A stretch of DNA of 64,000 nucleotides, from NCBI RefSeq assembly GCF_002356335.1, contig NZ_AP018165.1, positions 248,001-312,000 of the forward strand. The letters run 5' to 3'. The translations under genes were made by a program, and so were the position numbers. The notes below the pieces were generated by a model. That model searched no databases. It had not been told where the DNA came from and was given only the letters and a program-made list of their open reading frames with translations. The first letter of the stretch is position 1; each line of letters begins with the position of its first letter. Positions 18,955-27,823 of this stretch are shown piece by piece. This DNA comes from [Mycobacterium] stephanolepidis (GTDB lineage: Bacteria; Actinomycetota; Actinomycetes; Mycobacteriales; Mycobacteriaceae).

Positions 18955-20321
18955 TGTCGCCGCACCGCCTTCGCATAGAGATCCAGCAATCGGTTATCGG
19001 GGTCGTACGTCTTTTTCACGGTCCGATAGTGCTCGCCGCCGTAGAGAGCCTCGAACTCTTCACGCGGGTAGAAGGATTCGGAGTACAGCGATTTGTGTCC
19101 ACCCAGTTCGCTGACCTTGTGCTCTATTCGCCGGTTGGTGGCTCCGTCGGCGGCGCCGACGGGCACCGAGGACCAGAAGCCGATGTTGACGTACGTCTGA
19201 CCCGACCGTATCGGGTATAGCGGCCATCCCTCGTGGTCGCGTAACCGCAACGGACACAGCCACACCGGTTCAATGGGTACCTCATCGAGAAACCATCGTA
19301 GAAACTCCGCGGTGTGACCGATCGGGACCTCGACGTCCTGAACGACGCGTTCCCGGGCCGGGCGCCCGTTAAACCTTTCGATACGGTCGGCGATGTTGTA
19401 ACGCTGATCGAGGCCGATCATCTTCCAGTAGACACTGCTGCGCCGATACTTTCGCGGCCACAGCCTGCGGATGCGCGGATTCTGCGCGCCGAACGCGCGG
19501 GAACACCAGAACCAGTCGGTGTCCCAACGCCATAGGTAGTCGTGAATGCTCAGTCGATCGTGGCCGGTGCCATCCGCATGCTGGATCGAGCGGTAGTAGA
19601 TCCGTTGTCCCGTGTAGTCGCTCACCGGGCCCGGCGCATCCGTCTGGGTGCCCAGGCACAGATAAGACTCCTCGTCGGAGAACACGACCCCGTCCAGATA
19701 GTCCACTCGCTCACCCTGGAAGGTCGCCGAGTTCACGATCGACTCCATCGCTGTCATGAGTTCAGCGAGATTGTGGAATCGGATGTGCCGCAGGGCAACG
19801 AACCGGTCGACATGCTCGAGTTCGATGCGCAGACGCACCGAGTAACCCAATGTGCCGTACGAGTTGGGGAAACCGCGATAGAGATCTGCGTGCTCATGCG
19901 CCGATGCGGTGATGATCTCGCCCGAGCCGGTGAGGATGTCCATGTCGAGCACCGACTCGTGCGGAAGCCCGTTGCGGAAGGACGCGGACTCGATGCCGAG
20001 CCCGGTGACCGCGCCACCCAGTGTGATGGTCTTGAGCTGTGGCACCACGAGCGGTGCGAGCCCGTGGGGAAGGGTGGCTGCGACCAAGTCCTCATAGGTA
20101 CACATGCCGGCCACGTCGGCCGTGCGGTTGACGGTGTCCACAGCGATGACACCGGTGAGGCCCGAGGTATCCAGGCCCGGTGTAGTCGACTTTGCCCTTG
20201 CGCGGAACAGATTTGACGTGGGCTTAGCCAGACGCACGGTCGCCGTCGTGGGAATGGCCCGGTAACTCCGTAGTAGCCGGCTCACTCCCTCGGCGTGCGC
20301 CGATCCTGACGAGATAGGCAC
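18951..20321 (-). CDS. FAD-dependent 10-methylene-fatty-acid reductase (BfaA/TmsA type)
   Basis: This is an FAD-linked oxidoreductase of the VAO/PCMH type: PTSNLFRARAK, GMCTYEDLVAATLPHGLAP and TLGGAVTGLGIESASFRNGL form the FAD-binding domain. With the overlapping methyltransferase it forms the two-gene module that makes 10-methylstearic (tuberculostearic) acid; this subunit would reduce the methylene intermediate. It corresponds to Rv3719. The start is uncertain: GTG 20321 gives 456 residues and begins near the conserved HAEGVSRLLRSYRAIP; the frame stays open to GTG-like starts up to 20381. Confidence 0.88.
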   Translation of the reverse strand: MPISSGSAHAEGVSRLLRSYRAIPTTATVRLAKPTSNLFRARAKSTTPGLDTSGLTGVIAVDTVNRTADVAGMCTYEDLVAATLPHGLAPLVVPQLKTITLGGAVTGLGIESASFRNGLPHESVLDMDILTGSGEIITASAHEHADLYRGFPNSYGTLGYSVRLRIELEHVDRFVALRHIRFHNLAELMTAMESIVNSATFQGERVDYLDGVVFSDEESYLCLGTQTDAPGPVSDYTGQRIYYRSIQHADGTGHDRLSIHDYLWRWDTDWFWCSRAFGAQNPRIRRLWPRKYRRSSVYWKMIGLDQRYNIADRIERFNGRPARERVVQDVEVPIGHTAEFLRWFLDEVPIEPVWLCPLRLRDHEGWPLYPIRSGQTYVNIGFWSSVPVGAADGATNRRIEHKVSELGGHKSLYSESFYPREEFEALYGGEHYRTVKKTYDPDNRLLDLYAKAVRRQ

Positions 20322-20397
20322 AATTCCTACGCTAGCCCGGTTCTGCGCGTGGCGCACCCGAGAACGTGATTCGGATGCCAAGTGAGACTGCCGGAAA

Positions 20398-21672
20398 CTA
20401 ACCCAGGGTCAGTCGTCCTAGCCGAATCGGTGCTCCGCCAAGCTGTTCGTCGATGCGGAGCAGCTCATTCCACTTTGCGGTGCGTTCGGATCTGGTGATG
20501 GAGCCGACCTTGAGTTGCTCGGCACCCCAGCCGACCGACAGGTGCGCGATGGTGACATCCTCGCTCTCACCCGATCGCGCAGACACGATGGTGTCCCATC
20601 CGCAGTCGTGAGCGGTGTCGTGCGCCGACTTGGCGGCACTGAGCGTGCCCGCCTGGTTGGGCTTCACCAATAATCCGTTACACGCGCCGGCCTCGGTTGC
20701 TCGGCGCACGCGCTCGGCATTGGTGACGGTGAAATCGTCACCGACGACCAGGACGCGGTGTCCCACTGCTTGCGTGAATTGCGCCAGGGCAGCCGGATCG
20801 TCCTCGGCGAGCGGATCCTCGATGGAGGCGATCGGATACTTATCGATCCAACCGATCAGAACCTCGGCCCAGGCATCGGAGTCGAGCTCGGTGCCGTCGA
20901 GCCCGAGACGGTAGCGGCCACCGCTGCCGAATTCGCTCGACGCGATGTCCAACGCGATCGTGACCTGGGCTCCCGGCTGTAACCCGGCCCGCTCGATCGA
21001 GGCGACCAGCAGTTCCAGCGCGTCCTCGTTGGAGTCCACCACCGGCCACCATCCACCCTCATCTGCCACCCCGGCGAGCCGGCCTCGCTCGGAAAGTAAA
21101 GCCCCGCAGGCGCGATGGATTTCGGCCACCCAGTTGAGGCCCTGTTCGATGCTGTCGGCCGCCGCGGGTACCACCATGAAATCTTGAACATCGGTGCGGC
21201 GCGCGGCATGGGCGCCCCCGCCGATCACCTGAATCTCGGGCAGCGGCATCGCAGCCGCTCGATCGCCGATCAGATACCGCCACAACGGGATACCGTGCGA
21301 TGCGGCAGCGGCGTGTGCGGCCGCCATCGACATGGCCACCGACGTGTTCCCGCCGATGTGCGCGAACGCGTCCGACCCGTCAGCCGCCATGAGCGCCGTA
21401 TCGACGCCCTTTTGGTCGGTGGCATCGATGCCGACCAGATGCTCGGTCAGGCCGCGGGCGGCTGCCACCGCAGCGGTTACGTCGTAACCGGCGAAAGGGC
21501 TACCGCCGTCCCGCAGATCGGCGGCCTCACCGCTGCCCCGGGATGCACCCGCGGGAGCGATCGCCCGCCCGATGCTGCCATCACCCAGCAGCAGCTCCGC
21601 CTCGACGGTCGGACGCCCGCGTGAATCCCATACGCGCCGAGCGTGCACACCACGGATCTGTGTTCCGGTCAT
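20398..21672 (-). CDS. Enolase-like protein lacking the catalytic His
   Basis: The 424-residue protein aligns with enolase throughout (WDSRGRPTVEAE, HIGGNTSVAMSMAAAHAAA, IEDPLAEDD, SGESEDVTIA). Metal ligands D242, E285 and D312 and the lysines K337 and K388 are kept, as are E205 (DEGG) and H155. The catalytic His of SHRSGE is Ala (SARSGE, A365), the EF of QEFM is DF (D164), and the mobile loop is GASRG. It is therefore unlikely to be the housekeeping enolase. Its ATG overlaps the end of the kinase-like gene by 4 bp. A phosphonate-type or other phospho-enol substrate is possible (inference). Confidence 0.85.
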   Translation of the reverse strand: MTGTQIRGVHARRVWDSRGRPTVEAELLLGDGSIGRAIAPAGASRGSGEAADLRDGGSPFAGYDVTAAVAAARGLTEHLVGIDATDQKGVDTALMAADGSDAFAHIGGNTSVAMSMAAAHAAAASHGIPLWRYLIGDRAAAMPLPEIQVIGGGAHAARRTDVQDFMVVPAAADSIEQGLNWVAEIHRACGALLSERGRLAGVADEGGWWPVVDSNEDALELLVASIERAGLQPGAQVTIALDIASSEFGSGGRYRLGLDGTELDSDAWAEVLIGWIDKYPIASIEDPLAEDDPAALAQFTQAVGHRVLVVGDDFTVTNAERVRRATEAGACNGLLVKPNQAGTLSAAKSAHDTAHDCGWDTIVSARSGESEDVTIAHLSVGWGAEQLKVGSITRSERTAKWNELLRIDEQLGGAPIRLGRLTLG

Positions 21673-22643
21673 GGTCCCTCTAACTGTTGTGCGACGGACA
21701 GCGGGTCGGTGGCCGATTTATGCAAGGCCTGCCCTGCTTGGGTGCGCAATGAATCACGTTGAGAGGCGGACAAATAGTCCACGGGTGAACGTCCGTCGAT
21801 GCGGGCGAGAGCCAACGCGGGCAGGAGGCGCGCGGTCCGGGCGGCCACCGCATCCGGCGACTCCCAGGACACGCCCTCTAGGTACGCGGTGCAGAGCCGA
21901 CGCCTCGTCGCCCGCAACAACTCGCGGTACTCTGGTTTCCATATTTGCTTGAGCAGCAGGTGATTAAGGCAGAACGCGAGATCGAAAGCGGGGTCTCCGT
22001 ACCAGGCGCATTCGGCATCGGTCAGCACTGGTCCATCCGCGGTGACGATCACGTTCTTCGGGCTCACATCTCCGTGTACCAGTGCGATGTGCGTACTGGC
22101 GAGGTCATCGGCCAGTTGGGAAAGAGCATCGGCGTGGTCCGGCAGGCGCTCTGCCGGATAGCGCAGATACGGCTCGATTCGTAACGCCTCGAACAGGTCA
22201 TCGGATGCGAATTCGCTTGCCACCGTGGCGTCCCCGGCCGTGTGCGCATGCACGGCAACGAGGCGTGCGCCGATTTCCCTGCCCACCTCCGGATCGATAC
22301 GCCCGTTCGCCAGATCTTGGCGCCAGGAGGCAATGGGCCCCAGATCTGTCATCGCGAACGCGTGCAGATCTTCGACGGCCAGGACAACCCGGGGCGTGAA
22401 AGACGGAACGATCGTCACCGCGCGCCGGAGATAGCGCGCCTCAAAGGTGTTGCGCTGCAATGGTGCGACCCAGTGAGCCTGTACCCGAAGCCGCTCGATG
22501 GCCCGCTTGACCACCACCGATTCGCCCGAACTCAGCCGAACACGCCACACGTCGGAGGACACCCCTCCGGTCAATGGTTGTGCCTCCACAGACATAAGTC
22601 CGGCGTGCGAGAGAAGCTCGACCACCCAGTCAGGTGGTGCCAT
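21669..22643 (-). CDS. Phosphotransferase of the aminoglycoside/methylthioribose-kinase fold
   Basis: The 324-residue protein is an APH-type kinase. The N-lobe has GGVSSDVWRVRL and the ATP-contacting VVVKRA; the catalytic loop is H190-GDVSPKNVIV, and the metal loop is DAECAWYGDPAFDLAF (D209-A-E211), closer to 5-methylthioribose kinase (DPEFAFYG) than to aminoglycoside kinases. Its start (ATG 22643) lies inside the 3' end of the TetR gene (14-nt overlap), and its end overlaps the enolase-like gene, so the three are one transcript. A small sugar- or polyol-like substrate phosphorylated before the enolase-like step is the simplest reading (inference). Confidence 0.82.
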   Translation of the reverse strand: MAPPDWVVELLSHAGLMSVEAQPLTGGVSSDVWRVRLSSGESVVVKRAIERLRVQAHWVAPLQRNTFEARYLRRAVTIVPSFTPRVVLAVEDLHAFAMTDLGPIASWRQDLANGRIDPEVGREIGARLVAVHAHTAGDATVASEFASDDLFEALRIEPYLRYPAERLPDHADALSQLADDLASTHIALVHGDVSPKNVIVTADGPVLTDAECAWYGDPAFDLAFCLNHLLLKQIWKPEYRELLRATRRRLCTAYLEGVSWESPDAVAARTARLLPALALARIDGRSPVDYLSASQRDSLRTQAGQALHKSATDPLSVAQQLEGP

Positions 22644-23295
22644 GCGCACCTTCGGATTTCCACCACAGCGCGTTGAACCAGATGCGGGCGAGTGTGTCGA
22701 TGGCCTCCTCGTCGGTGACCGAGCTGCGTCCGGTCTCCCCACCCTCTACCAGCCAGACATAACAGAAGTAGTCCATCATCGCCCCGATCGCCGACGCGGT
22801 GATATCGGGATCCATCCCCGGGGAGTACTCGTGTTTCTGCAGTCGCCGAATGTTGTTGGCGATCATCGTGCGCGCCGGAGCGCGCAGGTCTCGCCAGTAC
22901 TCGACGAATGTCGGGTCTATCTGCGCAGCCTGGAACACCCCGGAGAGCACAGGGGCATGGTCTCGATAGGTGGTCCAGTACACGGTGACGATGTCCCGGA
23001 TCACGTCATATGGTGCGCGATCGCCCGTCTCGACGGTATCGCCGCGGGTGTATGCCTCATCGCGGAACTCATCGACCATGGTGCGCAGAAGCTCGGCCTT
23101 GTCGGTGAAGTAGTTGTAGAAAACCCCGACGGATTTGCCTGCCTCGGTAGTGATGTCGACGACGCGCGCCTCGGAGTACCCGACCCTCGAGATGACCTCA
23201 CGGGCCGCATCCATCAGTGCGCGGCGCGTGCTGCGGCCGCGTTGTGTCGAGGGCTGCTCGACAGCCGCGTGCCGGATCGCTGAATCGCTAGACAT
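22630..23295 (-). CDS. TetR-family transcriptional regulator
   Basis: The 221-residue protein has an N-terminal TetR DNA-binding domain (residues about 18-65: LMDAAREVISRVGYSEARVVDITTEAGKSVGVFYNYF) and a helical ligand domain containing VYWTTYRDHAPVLSGVFQAA, like regulators of acyl-CoA or lipid-related genes. It heads the operon with the kinase-like and enolase-like genes and is divergent from the acyl-CoA-dehydrogenase-like gene. A perfect palindrome lies between them at 23323-23338 and is its likely operator. The start is ATG 23295; GTG 23301 is in frame. Confidence 0.9.
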   Translation of the reverse strand: MSSDSAIRHAAVEQPSTQRGRSTRRALMDAAREVISRVGYSEARVVDITTEAGKSVGVFYNYFTDKAELLRTMVDEFRDEAYTRGDTVETGDRAPYDVIRDIVTVYWTTYRDHAPVLSGVFQAAQIDPTFVEYWRDLRAPARTMIANNIRRLQKHEYSPGMDPDITASAIGAMMDYFCYVWLVEGGETGRSSVTDEEAIDTLARIWFNALWWKSEGAHGTT

Positions 23296-23322
23296 CACCA
23301 CCCCGCCAAGGCTACATTAAAC

Positions 23323-23338
23323 CTGAATCGAGATTCAG
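23323..23338. promoter_or_regulatory. Palindromic operator, likely for the adjacent TetR regulator
   Basis: CTGAATC-GA-GATTCAG is a perfect 7-bp inverted repeat with a 2-bp centre. It lies in the 97-bp gap between the TetR start (23295) and the acyl-CoA-dehydrogenase-like start (23393). The size and position fit TetR autoregulation with control of both divergent units. Confidence 0.7.
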
Positions 23339-23392
23339 TTTCAGTCCGATCGCGTGTCATCCCCTAATGATTGCGCAGGTTGCGAGGTTTTG

Positions 23393-24586
23393 ATGACGAG
23401 TTCGACAGCAGTGCAGGCCGATGCCGTTCAGCGAGCGCGTGACCTCGCACCCGCCATCGCGGCACGGGCGCTCGAGGCGGAGCGCCTGCGCCGGATGCCC
23501 GATGAGACCATTGCAGAACTGTCCCAGTCGGGTCTGTTCAGCCTGATGGCTCCGCGCCGCTACGGGGGCGACGAGGCCAGTTTGGAAACCTTGGTCAGCG
23601 CGGTCATCGAGGTGGGCAAGGTCTGTGGATCGACCGCCTGGACCTTCTGTATCTACGGAATTCACAACTGGCTCGCCGGGTTGTTCCCCGAGGAACTGCA
23701 GGACGAGATGTTCGGCTCGGTTTCGCCGGGGTCTCCCTTGCTGTTTCCGGGCAGCTGGTCGCCATCGGGTATCGCCACTCCCGTTGAGGGCGGCTACAAG
23801 ATAAGCGGGCGTTGGCAATTCGGTAGTGGCGTCTGGCACTCGTCGTGGGCATCGGTCGCCGCGGTGGTGCAGCATGATGAGCCGCCGAAGTATCCGGATC
23901 TGCGCACCTTCATGATTCCCAGGAACGATCTCGAGGTCATCGACACCTGGTACACCTCCGGTCTGCGCGGTACCGGGAGCATGGACATCGCGGTCAATGA
24001 CGTCTTCGTCCCCGAGCATCGGGTGCAGGAGTTCGGTCCCCTGGCGCGCGGGCAGTCACCGTCGGCAGAACTGCACGGGTCCGCCATCTATCGGATACCT
24101 CTGTTCTGCGCTCTCTCCAATGTCGCTGCCGCGCCGGCGGTGGGGATGGCGCTGGGGACGGTCGAGCTGTTCACCGAGAAGATCAAGACCAGGGTGATGC
24201 GGTACTCGATGCAGGAGCAGTCCAAGCTGGCCACCGCGCACCGGCGCATGGGACATGTTGCCGCGCAGGCTGAGTCGGCACGTGCCCTGCTGTTGCAGAC
24301 GGTGCGTGATGTGGAGGACAAGCTGCGCTCGGGCGAGGGACTGGCAACCGAGGATCGGGTGGCGGTGCGCCGCAACTGTGCCTATGTCGTTGAAGTCTGC
24401 AAAAAGGCCATCGCCGAGGCGGTCGAGGCATGCGGCGCCTCCGCGCAATACGAGGATTCACCGTTGCAGCGCCACCTACGCGATGTGAACACCTTGTCCA
24501 CACACGTTGTGTACGACACGGATTCGGCCTACGAGCTGTTCGGCCGGGTGGAATTGGGACTGCCGCCGGGGTCCGTTGCGTTCTGA
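23393..24586 (+). CDS. Acyl-CoA-dehydrogenase-fold flavoprotein (HsaA-like monooxygenase group)
   Basis: The 397-residue protein has the acyl-CoA dehydrogenase fold but belongs to the branch of flavin-dependent monooxygenases (HsaA, HpaB-like group D): SGLFSLMAPRRYGG, CGSTAWTFCIYGIHNWLAGLFPEELQDE, ISGRWQFGSGVWHSSWA, and a C-terminal four-helix domain ending SPLQRHLRDVNTLSTH. The catalytic Glu of true dehydrogenases is not obvious. It would need reduced flavin from a separate reductase, none of which is adjacent. The start is ATG 23393, with GAGG upstream. Likely controlled by the TetR site at 23323. Confidence 0.82.
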   Translation: MTSSTAVQADAVQRARDLAPAIAARALEAERLRRMPDETIAELSQSGLFSLMAPRRYGGDEASLETLVSAVIEVGKVCGSTAWTFCIYGIHNWLAGLFPEELQDEMFGSVSPGSPLLFPGSWSPSGIATPVEGGYKISGRWQFGSGVWHSSWASVAAVVQHDEPPKYPDLRTFMIPRNDLEVIDTWYTSGLRGTGSMDIAVNDVFVPEHRVQEFGPLARGQSPSAELHGSAIYRIPLFCALSNVAAAPAVGMALGTVELFTEKIKTRVMRYSMQEQSKLATAHRRMGHVAAQAESARALLLQTVRDVEDKLRSGEGLATEDRVAVRRNCAYVVEVCKKAIAEAVEACGASAQYEDSPLQRHLRDVNTLSTHVVYDTDSAYELFGRVELGLPPGSVAF

Positions 24587-24599
24587 TGAGCACTGGCTC

Positions 24600-25421
24600 G
24601 TGAATACTGAGGTGCCCGAACTCAACGGGTTGCGTTGCACGCGTGACGATCGTGTCCTGACAGTCCTGATCGACAACGGTCCGCTCAATCTGCTGGACGG
24701 GCCACTCATGTCAAGCCTGTCGCGTCTGGCCCGATGGCTTACCGACCGTGACGACGTGGCGGTGGTGCTGTTCGGCAGCGCCAATCCCGACTTCTTCATC
24801 GCCCACCTGAATGTCGAAATCCTGCAGACGGATTCGGCGCGTACTGCGGAGTCCGTCGAATCCTTCCAACGATTGGTCGGCAGGTTCCGCGCGCTGCGGC
24901 AGGCCACTATCGCCCTCGTGGAGGGCCGGGTCGCAGGCGGGGGAAGCGAATTCCTCCTCAATCTGGATATGCGCTTCGCGGTGCGCGGCAAGGCCGTCTT
25001 CAATCAGGTGGAGACGGGTCTGGGCATCGTGCCGGCGGGTTCGGGCCCCCAGCACCTGGTCCAGGGCATGGGGCGGGCACGCGCGCTCGAGGTGATTTTG
25101 GGTCACGAGGATTTCGATGCTGACCTGGCGGAGCGATATGGCTGGGTGAACCGTGCCCTGGACCCCGATGAGGGGTGGCGGTTCGCGAATCGACTCGCCC
25201 GGCGTATCGCCGTCAATCCGCTCGCACTGATCGCCGGTGCCAAGAGCACGGTAGATGCGCTGGTCATCGATCTGGAGCCGGGGTTGGCCGCCGAGCGGGC
25301 AGCCATCGTTACCGCGTTCGCTGACGTGCACAGCACCGAAAGAATCGCGCTGTTTCTGCAGCGGGGCGGCCAGACGGCGGACGGTGAACGTCGCCTCGGC
25401 GATCTCGTGGGCGACCCTTAG
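24600..25421 (+). CDS. Enoyl-CoA hydratase/isomerase family protein
   Basis: The 273-residue crotonase-fold protein has the oxyanion-hole segments FFIAHLN and VEGRVAGGGSEFLLNLDMRFA, but the usual catalytic Glu pair is not clearly present, and GGGSE replaces the common GGGxE position with a single Glu. It starts at GTG 24600, 13 nt after the upstream flavoprotein gene, so the pair is an operon. It may act on a CoA thioester formed in the same pathway. The substrate is unknown. Confidence 0.82.
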   Translation: MNTEVPELNGLRCTRDDRVLTVLIDNGPLNLLDGPLMSSLSRLARWLTDRDDVAVVLFGSANPDFFIAHLNVEILQTDSARTAESVESFQRLVGRFRALRQATIALVEGRVAGGGSEFLLNLDMRFAVRGKAVFNQVETGLGIVPAGSGPQHLVQGMGRARALEVILGHEDFDADLAERYGWVNRALDPDEGWRFANRLARRIAVNPLALIAGAKSTVDALVIDLEPGLAAERAAIVTAFADVHSTERIALFLQRGGQTADGERRLGDLVGDP

Positions 25422-25470
25422 ACTGCGACTACAACCAGTAGTAGAACCAAGTCGTAGCGAGGGAGAACTC

Positions 25471-25917
25471 ATGGGTCAGGTCAGTGCGTCCAGTTCGGTG
25501 TTGATCGACGCGGCACCCGAGGCAGTGCTCGCCGCGGTTGCCGATTACCAGAATGTGCGCCCGAAGATCTTGTCCGGCCACTACCGCGACTACCAGGTGC
25601 TCGAGGGCGGTCAGGGTGAGGGCACTGTTGCGGCCTGGAAGCTGCAGGCCACCGAGTCGCGCGTGCGGGACATCAAGTCCAGCGTCAGCGTTGCCGGGCA
25701 CACCGTCATCGAGAAGGACGCCAACTCCACGCTGGTGACCAGCTGGACCGTCGCACCTGCCGGAACCGGCTCCACCGTCACCACCAAGACCGCGTGGACG
25801 GGCGGCGGTGGCATCAAGGGATTCTTCGAGAAGACCTTTGCACCGTTGGGGCTCAAGAAAATTCAGGCCGAGGTGCTGGACAACCTGAAGAAGACGGTCG
25901 AAGGTTCGGCGACCTAA
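25471..25917 (+). CDS. SRPBCC (polyketide cyclase/START-like) protein, Rv3718c type
   Basis: The 148-residue protein is a single SRPBCC domain (VLIDAAPEAVLAAVADYQNVRPKIL, YQVLEGGQGEGTVAAWKL, long C-terminal helix KKIQAEVLDNLKKTVEG). The fold has a hydrophobic cavity for a lipid or ring compound. It corresponds in length and location to Rv3718c, next to the Ami1 amidase gene. The start is ATG 25471 with GAGGGAGAACTC ahead. Function is unknown in mycobacteria as far as I know. It converges with the amidase gene by 4 bp. Confidence 0.88.
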   Translation: MGQVSASSSVLIDAAPEAVLAAVADYQNVRPKILSGHYRDYQVLEGGQGEGTVAAWKLQATESRVRDIKSSVSVAGHTVIEKDANSTLVTSWTVAPAGTGSTVTTKTAWTGGGGIKGFFEKTFAPLGLKKIQAEVLDNLKKTVEGSAT

Positions 25918-26732
25918 CCGCCGGGTGCAGGCGCCGCCGCCGGGTCTACACCCGGCGCCGGTGCGGTGCCGCTGAGGTAGGCGACGATGCCCTGAACCAC
26001 GGCCTGCGCGTACTTGGCGCGGCCCTCGGGGCTCGTCATCATCGCCGAGTCCTGGGCGTTCTTCATGTTGCCGAGCTCAACGAGAACTTTCGGGTGCTGA
26101 GCAAGGTTGAGGCCCGCCAGGTCGGAGCGACCATAGAGCCCGCCGGTGCCGATGTAGGTCGCAGGTGTCAGACCGGCGGCTTGCAGGCTGTCGCGCATGG
26201 TCTTGGCGAAGCGCAGCGTCGGCTCACCCTGCACCGCGTTTACCGGCGGGTTCGAGTAGTTGACGTGGAAGCCGTGACCACCGGCCGGGCCGCCGTCGGC
26301 GTGGATACTCACGACGGCATCGGGGTTGAAGCTGTTCTCGATCTCCGCGCGCTTGTCGATGCACGGACCGAGTTTGTCGTCGTCGCCACGGGTCATCGCG
26401 GTGCGCACGCCGAGTTGGGTCAGCTGCTGACGGATGAGCAGCACGGTGTTCCACGCGAAGGTGTGCTCCGGGTACCCGCCGTCCGTGGCGGTGCCGCTGG
26501 TCTGACAGCTCTTGGTGCCGCCGCGACCGTCGGGCACCTGGTTGTTGATCGAGCCGTCATTGGCCCCGTTATGCCCGGGGTCCAGCACGACGATGCGTCC
26601 GGCGATGCCGGGTGCGGCTGCGGCGATGGGGGCCGCCGGCGTGACGATCGGCAGCACCGTGACCGATGCCGCCGTCAATAGCGCCGTCCCAGCCAGGCCC
26701 ATGGCGCGACGGAGCGGCACGGCACGCGACAT
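25914..26732 (-). CDS. ami1: N-acetylmuramoyl-L-alanine amidase Ami1 (Rv3717)
   Basis: The 272-residue exported amidase_3 enzyme cleaves the bond between N-acetylmuramic acid and L-Ala in peptidoglycan during cell separation. Zinc ligands are seen in DPGHNG, GGYPEHTF and SIHADGG, and the catalytic Glu in VELGNMKN. The two Cys (CQTSG and GPCID) match the disulphide known in Rv3717. The protein has no cell-wall-binding domain. A signal peptide precedes PGIAGRIVV, and a Pro/Ala tail ends the protein. The start ATG 26732 is preferred; GTG 26753 is an alternative. Confidence 0.93.
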   Translation of the reverse strand: MSRAVPLRRAMGLAGTALLTAASVTVLPIVTPAAPIAAAAPGIAGRIVVLDPGHNGANDGSINNQVPDGRGGTKSCQTSGTATDGGYPEHTFAWNTVLLIRQQLTQLGVRTAMTRGDDDKLGPCIDKRAEIENSFNPDAVVSIHADGGPAGGHGFHVNYSNPPVNAVQGEPTLRFAKTMRDSLQAAGLTPATYIGTGGLYGRSDLAGLNLAQHPKVLVELGNMKNAQDSAMMTSPEGRAKYAQAVVQGIVAYLSGTAPAPGVDPAAAPAPGG

Positions 26733-26862
26733 ATGGTGTCCGAAACTCACTCGCACCTGGCCACGGTAGCCCGGCCGGCGGCTACCCTTGTTGACGACCC
26801 GCCGAGGCCCGGCGAGCGTGACCAAGTTGATACCCGGTCGTTTGAGGCGAGAAGGAGAGTTC

Positions 26863-27207
26863 ATGCAACCCGGAGGCGCCCCGGATATGTCAGCCCTGCT
26901 CGCGCAGGCACAGCAGATGCAGCAGCAGCTGATGGCCGCTCAGGCGCAGATCGCGGCGGCGGAGGTCACCGGGGAGTCCGGTGGCGGCCTGGTGCGGATC
27001 ACCGGCAAGGGCAGTGGCGAAGTGATCAACGTGCAGATCGACCCGAAGATCGTCGATCCCGAAGATGTCGAGACGCTGCAGGACCTGATCATCGGCGCGT
27101 TGGCCGATCTGACCTCGAAGACACAGGAACTGGCGAGCCAGCGGCTGGGCCCGCTCGCGGGTGGCCTCGGCGATCTTGGTGGAGGGCTGGGATTGCCCGG
27201 TGTTTGA
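26863..27207 (+). CDS. YbaB/EbfC nucleoid-associated protein
   Basis: The 114-residue protein has the YbaB pattern: an N-terminal coiled coil ([36 protein letters not shown]) followed by [32 protein letters not shown]. Such dimers bind DNA without strict sequence need. A strong ribosome-binding site GAAGGAGAG precedes ATG 26863. The stop lies inside the recR start (8-nt overlap), the common ybaB-recR arrangement. It corresponds to Rv3716c. Confidence 0.95.
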   Translation: MQPGGAPDMSALLAQAQQMQQQLMAAQAQIAAAEVTGESGGGLVRITGKGSGEVINVQIDPKIVDPEDVETLQDLIIGALADLTSKTQELASQRLGPLAGGLGDLGGGLGLPGV

Positions 27208-27808
27208 GGGCCCGGTCCAGGACCTCATTGACGAGCTGGGCAAACTGCCCGGGGTTGGACCCAAGAGCGCACAGCGCATCGCCTTCCATCTTCTGGGTGT
27301 CGAGGCTCCCGATATCGATCGGCTGACCGCGGCCTTGACGCGAGTGCGCGATGGCGTTCAGTTCTGCGAGGTCTGCGGGAACGTCTCGGACAAGGAGCGC
27401 TGCCGGATCTGCTCGGACCCACGACGCGATCTCGCATTGGTCTGCGTTGTCGAGGAACCCAAGGATGTGCAGGCGGTCGAGCGCACCCGAGAGTTCCGAG
27501 GCCGCTATCACGTGCTCGGCGGCGCGTTGGATCCGCTCTCGGGGGTCGGCCCCGATCAGCTGCGAATCCGGGAGCTGTTGACGCGCATCGGAACCGACGA
27601 GGACGGCGTCTCCATTTCCGAGGTCATCATCGCTACCGACCCGAACACCGAGGGGGAGGCGACGGCCACCTACCTGGTACGAATGCTGCGCGATTTTCCC
27701 GGGCTGACGGTCACCCGTTTGGCGTCCGGCCTGCCGATGGGCGGGGACCTGGAGTTCGCGGACGAGCTGACCCTCGGGCGCGCCCTCTCCGGCCGCCGCC
27801 CCCTCTGA
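27200..27808 (+). CDS. recR: Recombination mediator RecR
   Basis: The 202-residue protein has all RecR parts in order: helix-hairpin-helix [17 protein letters not shown], the four-Cys zinc finger [16 protein letters not shown], and the Toprim domain with [11 protein letters not shown] and the Walker B-like [19 protein letters not shown]. It helps RecF/RecO load RecA at gaps. The GTG start at 27200 overlaps the end of ybaB, indicating coupling. Confidence 0.96.
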   Translation: MFEGPVQDLIDELGKLPGVGPKSAQRIAFHLLGVEAPDIDRLTAALTRVRDGVQFCEVCGNVSDKERCRICSDPRRDLALVCVVEEPKDVQAVERTREFRGRYHVLGGALDPLSGVGPDQLRIRELLTRIGTDEDGVSISEVIIATDPNTEGEATATYLVRMLRDFPGLTVTRLASGLPMGGDLEFADELTLGRALSGRRPL

Positions 27809-27823
27809 TTCCCTTGCCTACCT

